DNA from: DYJB01 sp963777165
GTDB taxonomy: Bacteria; Chloroflexota; Anaerolineae; Anaerolineales; E44-bin32
Direction: 5' to 3'
Length of the DNA stretch: 64,000 nucleotides
NCBI GenBank assembly: GCA_963777165.1
Contig: CAVZPO010000009.1
Span: 50,824-114,823, forward strand
Part shown: in pieces, positions 27,342 to 36,700 of the stretch
Position numbering within the stretch: position 1 is the stretch's first letter
Layout of the letters: each line of letters begins with the position of its first letter
Notes under the pieces: generated by a model
Databases searched by the model: none
What the model saw: only the letters and a program-made list of their open reading frames with translations
Told to the model about the DNA's origin: nothing
Position numbers and translations under genes: made by a program

Positions 27342-27940
27342 CTCGGTCTCCCAGGGAGGCGGCCGCCCATATTCTGAGCGTCGCAGGACCCAATGAATTG
27401 CTCGGTGACGCAGACCTCGCCCATTATAGGCCCCTTGTGCGAGGCGGCCAGTCGAACGTCCGATGCTTCAGGGACTCTTCCGGCGGTCGGAATGGCGACG
27501 CAGGGGACCGCAAAGGGCATGGACCCCCGGGTCGATTGCCGGGCGGGCACACCGGCTTGTGCATTCCGGAACGCAGGCTGTACTGAGAACCGGTCGATCG
27601 CGGCGATGGTGATCGATGGAAACTGAAGGATCAGTCTGGGGGGGCGCCCCGAGTCGGCGGACCATCCCTCTCCCAGAAAGGGGTGCGAGCCCGGGTGACC
27701 TTTCTCGAAACGGCGGGAAAGGTTTCCCGGCGGGTCGGGAACGCTGCCCCTTTCGCACGGGACACCTTGCGTGGTATAGAAGAGAGAGCCACGGACCAAA
27801 TCCGGCGATCAGGAGGAAGCCTATTACCTGTCGGCCCCAGGGATCTTAGCAACTCGACCCGTGCACTGGGCTGAGGAATGCGCCCAAGCCGCATCCTTGG
27901 CTCGCATCAAAGCCACAAGCAAATGCCAGGAGGTGCAACA
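27342..27940 (+). promoter_or_regulatory. Divergent control region of the secretion locus
   Basis: This 600-base gap separates the kinase gene from the first WXG100 gene. A possible promoter is TTCGCA at 27752-27757, a 17-base spacer and TATAGA at 27775-27780, about 160 bases before the first start. The first gene has a perfect AGGAGG site at 27928-27933. No regulator palindrome was recognised. Confidence 0.45.
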
Positions 27941-28264
27941 ATGGAGATTAAGATCAAGGTCGATTACGACTTTATGCCGAAGATCCAAGGCTCGTTTCGG
28001 GCGCAAGGAGAAGCGACCCAGAAGACGATTGGCAATCTGTCTAAGACGATCGAACAACTCAGAGGTGGCGATTGGTTCGGGGAAGGCGCGACGGCGTTCT
28101 TCAACGAGATGGACAGTCAAATCATGCCGTCCATGAAGAACCTGAAGAAAGTCTTGGACGAGGGGGATCGAGTTACGAAGGAGATCGAGAAGCTCCAGCA
28201 CGAAACCGAAAACAACATCATCAGCCTGTTCTCGAACATTACGGGCCTCCCGTTCTCGACCTGA
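27941..28264 (+). CDS. WXG100-family protein 1
   Basis: The start is the ATG at 27941, seven bases after AGGAGG. The 107-residue product is a helical hairpin of the ESAT-6/WXG100 type with the turn motif Trp-Phe-Gly in GGDWFGEGATAFFNEM near residue 45. Family proteins are small secreted substrates or chaperone-like partners of type VII secretion ATPases, often as dimers. It is first of four small genes in an operon. Its N-terminal 95 residues are close to those of the glycine-tailed WXG100 protein at 44339-44938, so the two are paralogues. Confidence 0.85.
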   Translation: MEIKIKVDYDFMPKIQGSFRAQGEATQKTIGNLSKTIEQLRGGDWFGEGATAFFNEMDSQIMPSMKNLKKVLDEGDRVTKEIEKLQHETENNIISLFSNITGLPFST

Positions 28265-28305
28265 GACTGAGCTGGTCTGACCGACCGCGCGAAAGGGAGT
28301 GAACC

Positions 28306-28602
28306 ATGCCTGAAAAATCAGGAATGAACTACGGAACGATGCGTGAGATGACGAAGGGGTTCAAAGAAGCGAGCAAGCAGCTTCAAGAAACGCTGCAGGC
28401 GGTCAAGAAGGTGGGGAAGGATATGGAAGGCGGCGCGCTCCAAGGGCAAGCCGGGCAGACTTTCCAAGGGGCCATCAACGGCCCGCTGACGAAGGCGCTG
28501 CAGAAGCTCTCGGACAAGATGACCGAACTGGCGGGAGACGTCGAAGGCGCCCGCGCCTACTACGAGGACGGGGTCAAGAATGCTCAGTCCCGCTTCAAGT
28601 AA
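28306..28602 (+). CDS. WXG100-like protein 2 (turn Trp replaced)
   Basis: The 98-residue helical hairpin has the size and heptad pattern of WXG100 proteins, but the turn reads GGALQGQAGQTFQGAI, with Leu in place of Trp and the Gly kept. The C-terminal helix ends in ARAYYEDGVKNAQSRFK. It lies 41 bases after protein 1 with a GAAAGGGAG ribosome site. It could be the partner in a heterodimer with protein 1 or 3. Confidence 0.75.
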   Translation: MPEKSGMNYGTMREMTKGFKEASKQLQETLQAVKKVGKDMEGGALQGQAGQTFQGAINGPLTKALQKLSDKMTELAGDVEGARAYYEDGVKNAQSRFK

Positions 28603-28636
28603 CTCGTCGGTTCAGCACCCAGGAGGAACATGAGCC

Positions 28637-28966
28637 ATGGCTAGCATCTTCCAGTTTGTCGGCAACTTGGTGCAGGAGGGCGTCAACAAGTTCGGCCAGC
28701 AAAAGAGCCTGACGGAACAGAGTCAGGGCATTGTTAAAGCCTTCGGGCCCAAGGTCATTTCCGGCTGGGTCGGAGGAGACGCCGACGAGTTCAACCAGGA
28801 CATCGGCCGCAAGTTGATGCCCAAGTACGCCGAATTCGCCCTGGCGTTCACGGGCATCCAGGCCACCCTCACCAAGACGACGGAGACCGCGGAGGCGGGC
28901 GATAAGCAGGGGTCCTCGATGGCGCAGGGGTTCGCCGACCAGGCTTCCCAGATCTGCAATTTCTAG
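28637..28966 (+). CDS. WXG100-family protein 3
   Basis: The 109-residue protein is a predicted helical hairpin with a Trp-Val-Gly turn in SGWVGGDADEFNQDI near residue 45. It lies 34 bases after protein 2, with AGGAGG upstream of the ATG. Hairpin length fits the family. It is a likely substrate or structural partner of the ATPase encoded at 30732-39362. Confidence 0.8.
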   Translation: MASIFQFVGNLVQEGVNKFGQQKSLTEQSQGIVKAFGPKVISGWVGGDADEFNQDIGRKLMPKYAEFALAFTGIQATLTKTTETAEAGDKQGSSMAQGFADQASQICNF

Positions 28967-29002
28967 CGCGTTTCGTAATTCTTGCAACGAAGGAGAATCA
29001 AC

Positions 29003-29308
29003 ATGGCCGGACAAGTCGTCCAGATGGATTACCCCGTGGTCCAAAGCACGGCGCAGGGATTCAGGCAACAGGCGGACGTTATTCTCGGCGTTGGGAAGGC
29101 TGCCGTCGCAATCTTCACCATGCTGGAAGCGAGCGCGTTTCTGTGCCCGCCGATGGCTGCGTACTACGGACGATGCAAAGACGCCGTGGACAAGAAGTCC
29201 AAGGAGCTGTCTGATACGTTGAAAGAGTTCGGGACAGATCTGGATAGTGCCGTTACGGACCACAAGGGTGGCGATACCAGTGGGAAGTCCTACTTCGGCA
29301 AGGGCTAG
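29003..29308 (+). CDS. WXG100/EspC-like helical protein 4
   Basis: The ATG at 29003 follows AAGGAG; the longer upstream frame is rejected. The 101-residue product is a two-helix protein with the turn region EASAFLCPPMAAYY instead of WXG, two Cys residues (one in the turn, one in YYGRCKDAV) and a glycine-rich C-terminus. Its size and place after three WXG100-type genes suggest the same superfamily, but the WXG motif is absent, so the assignment is by context. Confidence 0.6.
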   Translation: MAGQVVQMDYPVVQSTAQGFRQQADVILGVGKAAVAIFTMLEASAFLCPPMAAYYGRCKDAVDKKSKELSDTLKEFGTDLDSAVTDHKGGDTSGKSYFGKG

Positions 29309-29387
29309 CTCTCGGGTGAGGTCTCTCACGGTTTGCCCACGTTAGCTGAAAGGCTGGCGCAGGCGGACGAGGGGTGTTGATGAGCGT

Positions 29388-29411
29388 AGGGCGGGCCAGA
29401 CGGCCCGCCCT
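29388..29411. terminator. Hairpin terminator after the WXG100 operon
   Basis: A 10-bp stem (AGGGCGGGCC with its complement) and a 4-base loop lie between the WXG100 operon and the convergent pseudokinase gene. CGTGTTTCA follows on the plus strand. Confidence 0.75.
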
Positions 29412-29417
29412 CGTGTT

Positions 29418-30548
29418 TCAACGATTCAGCAGGACCTGCACAAACAGATAGCCGACAAACAGGACGATGCACAGCAACGACACGCCCGCCACACCGAGCA
29501 GCACTTTGGTCGCCATGGGGAGAGGGCGGGTTTCCGGCGGGGAGCCGTACACCGAGGTGAGGGCCTTGGCCAGCTGCAGCACGTTCGGATAGCGGTCATT
29601 GGGCGAGATGGCCTTGGCGACCATCTTGACGACGCCCGAGGCTTCGAGTTCCGGGCGGTCGATGGGCGGCGGCGATGGATTCTGCCCAACGACGCGCCGC
29701 ACTTGATCATCCCGTTTTAGATTGGGCTCATACGCCGGCCGGCCGGCCAGCATCTCGTAAAGGATCAGGCCGAGGGTATAGGTGTCCGCGGCGGCACCGA
29801 GGGCGTCTCCGCGTCCGGCGAACACTTCGGGCGCGGTATAGGCCGGCGCGCAATGCGGGATCAATCCCGTCAGGTAGGCGCTGTCGCCGCTGCCGTCCCA
29901 CAGCCAGCCAAAGTCCAGAAGCGTAGGATGCCAGTGGCCCTCCGCGTCCGCCTCGACCATCACCATGTTGGGCGTGAGCGAGAGATGAGCCATATTGTGC
30001 GAGGCAAGGGGCCGAAGGGCGCGCGCCAGGGTGACGGTGACCCACGCCGCTTCGTAATGCCAGACCTGCGGGGTCTCCAACAGCCGATCGCTGAGCAATG
30101 AGCCGTGGACCGGTTGCAGGACGGTGAAAACCTTGGGCTCACCGCGGAAGGAGATCTCGCCGTGGAGCCGCTTGGAGGGCGTAGGGTAGGGTGGCAGGAG
30201 CTTCAGGTGGACGGGATAGGGGTCCGGACGCAAGGACTGAACGAGAGAAGCCTTCCCGGCCACGCCGCCGATGGACTTGAGAAAAGCCGCCTCACGCTTC
30301 AGACGATCTTCGCTCTCCGGGTCGGAGTGTGCCACTTTGAGCCAAACGGTTTGCTTGCCGCGCTGAGCCTCGTACAGGGCCCCCGTGCGCCACACGGTCA
30401 CGAGCTTGGTGATCTTCAAGTCCCCCAGGTAGTCGCCATAGGCGAATACCGGGTAGCCCTGCTCGGCCGGGCAATCCCTGTCCTGGCACCACAGGTTCCC
30501 ATCCATGGTCAAGCGTTTGCATCGTTCACAATACCGGGCGAGGTTCAT
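29418..30548 (-). CDS. Membrane-anchored pseudokinase with zinc ribbon (EssB-like)
   Basis: The 376-residue protein starts with a four-Cys ribbon (CERC and CQDRDC), followed by a kinase-like domain (residues about 40-325) and one membrane helix near residues 345-370 (VLLGVAGVSLLCIVLFVGYL). The kinase domain keeps the ATP-site Lys (VWLKVA), DFG (LDFGW) and APE (YTAPEVF), but the glycine loop is lost and the catalytic HRD reads HLSLTPNM, without Asp, so catalysis is unlikely. Firmicute type VII systems use EssB/YukC, a cytosolic pseudokinase joined to a membrane helix, and this protein has the same parts in the same order. It is divergent from the ATPase gene. Confidence 0.75.
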   Translation of the reverse strand: MNLARYCERCKRLTMDGNLWCQDRDCPAEQGYPVFAYGDYLGDLKITKLVTVWRTGALYEAQRGKQTVWLKVAHSDPESEDRLKREAAFLKSIGGVAGKASLVQSLRPDPYPVHLKLLPPYPTPSKRLHGEISFRGEPKVFTVLQPVHGSLLSDRLLETPQVWHYEAAWVTVTLARALRPLASHNMAHLSLTPNMVMVEADAEGHWHPTLLDFGWLWDGSGDSAYLTGLIPHCAPAYTAPEVFAGRGDALGAAADTYTLGLILYEMLAGRPAYEPNLKRDDQVRRVVGQNPSPPPIDRPELEASGVVKMVAKAISPNDRYPNVLQLAKALTSVYGSPPETRPLPMATKVLLGVAGVSLLCIVLFVGYLFVQVLLNR

Positions 30549-30579
30549 AAGAGCTCCGGGCTCCTTCAGAGCAATTGAG

Positions 30580-30607
30580 TTGACACACAGCCTCGACGGG
30601 CTATAAT
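30580..30607 (+). promoter_or_regulatory. Consensus promoter of the giant ATPase gene
   Basis: TTGACA at 30580-30585 and TATAAT at 30602-30607, both perfect hexamers with a 16-base spacer, drive transcription rightward. The predicted start is near 30614, giving a leader of about 118 bases. Confidence 0.78.
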
Positions 30608-30731
30608 TGCTGATTCTAGGTCATGATGGTCCGCATGTCAAACCGGGCCGCCTGACCCAATCCGGAACTCGCCTGCCGGGATCGAGTTCGGCCAACTGGC
30701 CGCCGTCGCCCCGGCGACAGGGGTGTCCCTC

Positions 30732-33700
30732 ATGGCACTTGAATACATCGATCGCCCGCCGCGCGTTCAGCCGGAACTGATCACGGGTGAGGTCAAGATC
30801 CCCAACCCGCCCGAGAAGCAGGGGTTCGGCTTGCAGAGCCTGATGGGGCTGCTCGTCCCCCTCATCAGCATGCTGGCGATGGTCTTCGCCATGGGTTCGA
30901 ACAACCTCGCCCTCATCATCCCGATGGGTTTCGCCATGGGGGCCTCCGTCGTCTTCGGCGTGTTCTCCTTGCGGGCCGAGCGCCAGACCGCCGCCGAGAA
31001 GGAGAAGGCCTATCAGGCACGGCTGAAAGAGATGCGGCAGGAGATGCTGGGCTCTCACAACACCCAGCGCATGTTCTTCCACTACAACTATCCGGATGTG
31101 CCCGCCCTGTTGGAGATCGCGGCACGCAGGGAGACGAGCCGCTTCGGCTCCCGCATCTGGGAGCGCCGTCCGAGTGACCGCGATTTCGGCGTCGTGCGGC
31201 TGGGCATCGGCAGTCGCCCGTCCACGGTGGTCTACAAACTCGAAAACGAACAGGCCTCGATCGATGGGGCGTCGCTGAACAAGGATGCTCGCCGGCTGGC
31301 GACGAACTCGGAGATCCTCAGCGAAGTCCCGATCACGATTCCTCTACGGCCCGTCACCCGGGAGAAGTCCGACGAAGATGAGAAGCGGGGCAACAAGGAT
31401 ATGGAGATGGAGGAAACCGTCTCCGGCCTGTTCGAGCCGCCCCGGCACTCGCTGGGGGTCTACGGCAAGAACCCGACGCAAACCGCCGACTTCGCCCGCG
31501 CCGTCGCCGCTCACTTCTGCACCTTCCACTCCGCCCAGGACTCCCGACTGTTTGTCATCGGCCATCCCAGCTCGCACAGCAGCTGGGAATGGGCCGAGTG
31601 GCTGCCCCACTGCATTGTTCGCGGGATCGGGGACGACGACGACAGCGCCGGGGCTCCGCCCTCGGACCAGCTGTGCTTCTCGGCTCAGAGCGGAGAGGTG
31701 CGTACTTTCTGGAAGCGCATCAAGCGCGAGTTGGATCAGCGTCAGGTCCGCCTGAACGAAATGAAGGACAAGGAGGAAGGCGAGGGGGCGGCGGAAATCA
31801 CCCTGCCGTTCCTGCTCATCATCGTGGACCTGCTCGGGGAGGCCCCCGAGAACACACCCCTGAAAGACGTGGCCTCGGAAGATGTCGTCGCCACACTGAA
31901 TCGCGACGGCCCCACCCTGGGCGCGGCGGTCGTCTTTCTGGTCGACGAGCCGTCGAAGGTCCCGGGCGACTGCCAGGCGCTGGTGGAGGTGGCGGCCGTC
32001 GGCGAACAGGTGGTCTTCCGTTATATCGAGGCCGGCCTCAATATGCCGCGCTACCTGGGGGTGGCCGATTTGCTCAAACCGGCCGAGGCGCGCCAGCAGT
32101 TCGCCGCCAGGCTCCGACGCCTGGAGCTGGTCCGTCCGGCGGGCGCCGATCTGCCGCCGGCGGTGGAGCTGCTCCAGATGATGTCCCTCGTCGCCGGGCA
32201 TCGGATCGCGACCGTGGACAAGATCCCGCTCCAGGAGAACTGGGCGCACAGCCTGCAGCCGGAGAATCAGGAGTGGTTGAGCGTGCCGATCGGGCTCGTC
32301 AGCAGCCGCGAGGCGCGGCACCTGGTCTTCTCGGCCAAGGAAGACGGGGTGCACGGCATGATCGCCGGCACGACCGGCTCCGGCAAGTCGGAGCTGCTGA
32401 TGACCCTCGTCGCCGGCCTGGCCGTCCGCTACGACCCGCGCATCATCAACTTCGTGTTGGTGGATTTCAAGGGCGGCGCCGCCTTCGAGCCGTTCCGCAA
32501 GCTCCCGCACGTGGTGGACATCCTGACCAACGTGCAGGCCAGCGCCGTGGAGCGCATGTTCGTCGCCATCCAGGCTGTGATGGAAGAGCGAGCGGTGCTG
32601 CTGGCCCGCAGCGGGGCGAAGGATCTCGTCGAGTATCGCCGCAAGGTTGCCCCGCGCCTGGGGCCGGACGATACTCTGCCGAAAACCTTCCCGCACCTAT
32701 TCATCATCGTCGACGAGTTCGCCGAGATGATCGTGGCCAATCCGGACTACAAGGCGCAGTTCGAGAGCATCACGCGCCTGGGCCGCGCTTTCGGCGTGTC
32801 GCTGCTGCTTGCCAGCCAACGCCCCGCCGGGGTGGTCTCCGATCAAATGCGCGCCAACATGAAGCTGCGCGCCTGCCTGCGCGTCGAGTCGGCGGACGAC
32901 TCGCGGGAATTGCTCGGTCGGGCCGATGCGGCCTTCTTGCCCAACAAGGCCGGGCGGGGTTATGTGCAGGTCGGCAGCGACCTGCTGCAGCCGATTCAGG
33001 TGGCCTGGGCCGGCGCCCCCTACACCGATGAGCGCACCGTTCTGCTGCGTGACGTGATCTGGCTGGATGAGGAGGCCCTTCCTGCCGCGGGCGCCTCGGC
33101 CGACGCACCCGCCTACTCGGCGCTGGAAATCTCCGAAGCGTTGGGGATGCGGCCGGGCGAGACGCCGAGCAACGTGCTCGATTGGCTGGTCGGCACGGCC
33201 GCCGTGCGCGCCCAGCGCGATGGCGTGCCGGTCCAGACCAAGCCATGGCCCGACCCCTTGCCGGAACACCTTTCGCTCACTGACCCGCACGACGCCCGCT
33301 ACCTGAACACCGACCGAACCCTTGGGCCAGAACGCACCGTTGTCATCAATCCGGTCATTGACGCCTGGCTCAACAACACCGCCGACAAGAACCTGTGGCC
33401 GCCCTTCAATTGGAAGGAGCCGCCGCCCCTGCAGGTGGACATCGGCTTGGTGGACAACCCCTACCGTGCCGAGCAGCGCCTGTTGACGATCGACCTCTCC
33501 ACCGATCCGCTGGTCGTCTTCGGCGCCTCGGGGCGCGGCAAGACCACCTTCGTCAAGACGCTGCTGACGGCCCTGGCGGTCACCCGCTCACCGAATGAGC
33601 TGCACATCTACGCCCTCGACTTCGGGCGAGGCGGCTTGAAGTCCATGAAGGCCTTGCCGCACCTGGGGGCCTCCATCGACGCTTCGGAGACGGCGCGCGT

Positions 33701-36700
33701 CGAGCAGATGATCCGCATGCTGCGCAACTTCATGAACGAAAGACAGGATCGGCTGTCCAAGTACGCCTCGCTGGCCGATCACAATGTGAAGAACCCGAAG
33801 GACATCCTGTCGGAGATCGTTGTCGTCATCGACAACTTCGCCGAGTTCAAGGAGAGTTTCGAGCATCTCATCCCGGAGCTGATGGCGCTCGTGCGCGACG
33901 GGCGCGCCTTCGGCGTCTTCTTCGTCATCACCGCCGGCACCCCCAACGACCTCGGCGGCAAGCTTTACAACCTCCTCACCCAGCGGCTGACCTTCACCCA
34001 GGCCGAGCGGGACGTCTACCTCGACATCGTCGGCCGCGGGGCGCGCGCCTTCGAGAACGTCCCGGGTCGTGGGTTGCTCGCCGTGCCGGTCAGGGACAAG
34101 ATCCTGCCGCTCGAGTTCCAGGTGGGCGTGCCGGGCCAGCCCGACATGATGGTGGACGTCGATCAGTTCGATGTCTACCAGGATATCGCCCAACGCATGG
34201 ACCGGGTGTGGACCGCCCTCGGAGGGAAGCGCCCGGCCGCCGAACTGCCGCGCTCGCTCACCCTGTTCGACCTCTTCCGGATGGTCGACAAACGCGACAT
34301 CGAAGTGCTGGGCGATCTCCAAGTGCAAGAGAAGTGGAAGCACTCGATGCAACCCGAGAACCAGGAGTGGTTGCGCGGCCCGATCGGCCTGATCAGCAGC
34401 CGCGACATCCGGACGATGGTCTTCCAGGCGCAGGCCGACGGCGTGCACGGTATGACCGCCGGCACTACCGGCTCGGGCAAGTCGGAGATGCTGCAGACGC
34501 TGATCGCCGGCCTGGCCATCCGCTACGACCCGCGCATCGTCAACTTCGTGCTGGTCGACTACAAGGGCGGGGCAACGGTCGAACCATTCCGCAAACTGCC
34601 CCATGTGGTGGACGTGGCCACCAATCTGGAATACAACGCGGTGGAGCGGATCTTCGTTGCCATCAAGGCCGAGATGGATCGCCGGGCGGCGATCCTGGCC
34701 AAGGCCGGCGCCTCCGATCTGGTGGAGTATCGCAAGAAGGTCATCCCGACGCTGAAACCGGGCTCGCCGTTCCCCGACACCTTCCCCCACCTGTTTGTCG
34801 TCGTCGATGAGTTCGCCGAGATGATCCAGGCGAACCCCGATTACAGGCTGCAGTTCGAGCAGATCACCCGACTGGGGCGAGCCTTCGGGGTGACCCTCAT
34901 CCTGGCCACGCAGCGGCCGTCGGGCGTCGTCAGCGACCAGATGAAGGCCAACATGAAGTTCCGCATCTGCTTGCGGATGGAGACACCGGATGACAGCAAG
35001 GAGCTGTTGAACAAGCCGGACGCGGCGCGGCTGCCGCAGATCGCCGGGCGCGGCTACCTCCAGGCCGGCACGGAGACGCTCACCGAGGTGCAGGTGGCGT
35101 GGTCCGGGGCGCCGTATACCGACGATCAGCCCGATCCCCAGTACCCCACCGAGATCATCCTGGAAGCGCTGGGGACGAGCGAGAAACCGCGCTCGACGCT
35201 CACCTGGCTGGTCGGAGCGCTGGCGGCCGATGCCAAACGGTTGAAGATCCCCAAGCAGCGCAAACCGTGGCCAGACCCGCTGCCCGCCGAGCTGCCGCTG
35301 AACCGGCCGGTGGACGCCAGCTACCTGCCGGAAGTCCCCGAGGACAAGACGGTTCTGGCGCCGGCGATCGTGGCGTGGGTTGACGCGGCCTCCAAGAAGC
35401 CGGAGCAGGCGGCGTCGCTGTGGAAGCCGTTCGACTGGAAGACCCCTCTGCCGCTCAAGGCCGTCATCGGCGTCATGGATGATCCCTACCACTCGATCCA
35501 GCGTTTGTTCGCCGTCGATGTGGCTGCCGATCCGATCGCCGTGTTCGGGGCGAGCGGGCGGGGCAAGTCCACCTTCATCAAGTCGTTGGTGCTGGCTCTG
35601 GCCGCACAGCACAGCCCGCGCGACCTTCACTTTTATGCCATCGACTTCGGCCGAGGCGGCCTGCGGTCCCTGCGGAACGTGCCGCATTGCGGCGCAGTCA
35701 TCGACACGGTCACGCCGGATCGCATCGAGGCCCTCTTCCGCATGATCCGCGGCATGATGAACGAGCGCCAGGAACGGCTGGCGAACTACCCGTCGCGCGA
35801 GGACTACAACGCTCAGAAGCTGGACAATCCCGACACGCTCCTGCCCTCGGCCGTCGTCGCCATCGACAACTTCACCGAGTTCAAGGAGAACTTCGAGTAC
35901 CTGATCCCCGACCTGATCAGCCTGGTGCGCGACGGACGACAGTTCGGGGTCCATTTCGTCATCACGGCCACGGTCCCCGCCGAATTACCCGCCAAGCTGT
36001 ACAACGTTCTCGGGCAGCGCATCACCTTCACCCTGCCGGACGCCTCGATGTACGCCGACGTCGTCGGGCGCACTTCCATCAGCCTGCCCAACCTGCCGGG
36101 CCGCGGCCTGGCCGCATTGGATGGCCAGCCGCTGGAATTCCACGTGGGCGTTCCCGTGATCGAAGGGGAAAAGGATCCCTACGGGCGATTGGCGGACAAG
36201 ATGCTGGCCGCGTGGGAGGCCGTGGGCGGGAAGCGGCCGAGCGCCGAGATCCCCCGTTCGATCACCTTGCTCGAGATGTACCAGCGCCTGGAGGGCCGCC
36301 GGATCGACCTCATCGGCGACCTGGGCATCGCCGAGCAGTGGAAGCGTTCGATGAAGCCGGAAAACCAGGAGTGGCTGTCCGGGGCGCTGGCCATGGTCAG
36401 CAGCAAGGAGGTCCGCTCTCTGGTGTTCTCGGCCAAGCCCGGCGGTGACGGGGTCCATGGCATGGTCGCCGGCACGACCGGCTCGGGCAAATCGGAACTG
36501 CTCCAGACGCTGATCGCCGGCCTGGCCATCAAGTACGACCCGCGCATCGTCAACTTCGTGCTGGTCGACTACAAGGGCGGGGCGACGATCGAACCCTTCC
36601 GCGGGCTGCCCCACGTGGTGGATATGGCCACCAACCTGGAAGGCAACGCCGTCGATCGCATCTTCGTCGCCATCAAGGCCGAGATGGATCGCCGATCCGA

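Noticed and set aside
33588..35954. 788-residue open frame on the minus strand opposite the giant ATPase
   Set aside because: It is an antisense shadow of high-GC coding sequence; the plus frame has clear P-loops and Walker B motifs, and the minus product has a His/Gln/Arg-rich composition without any motif.
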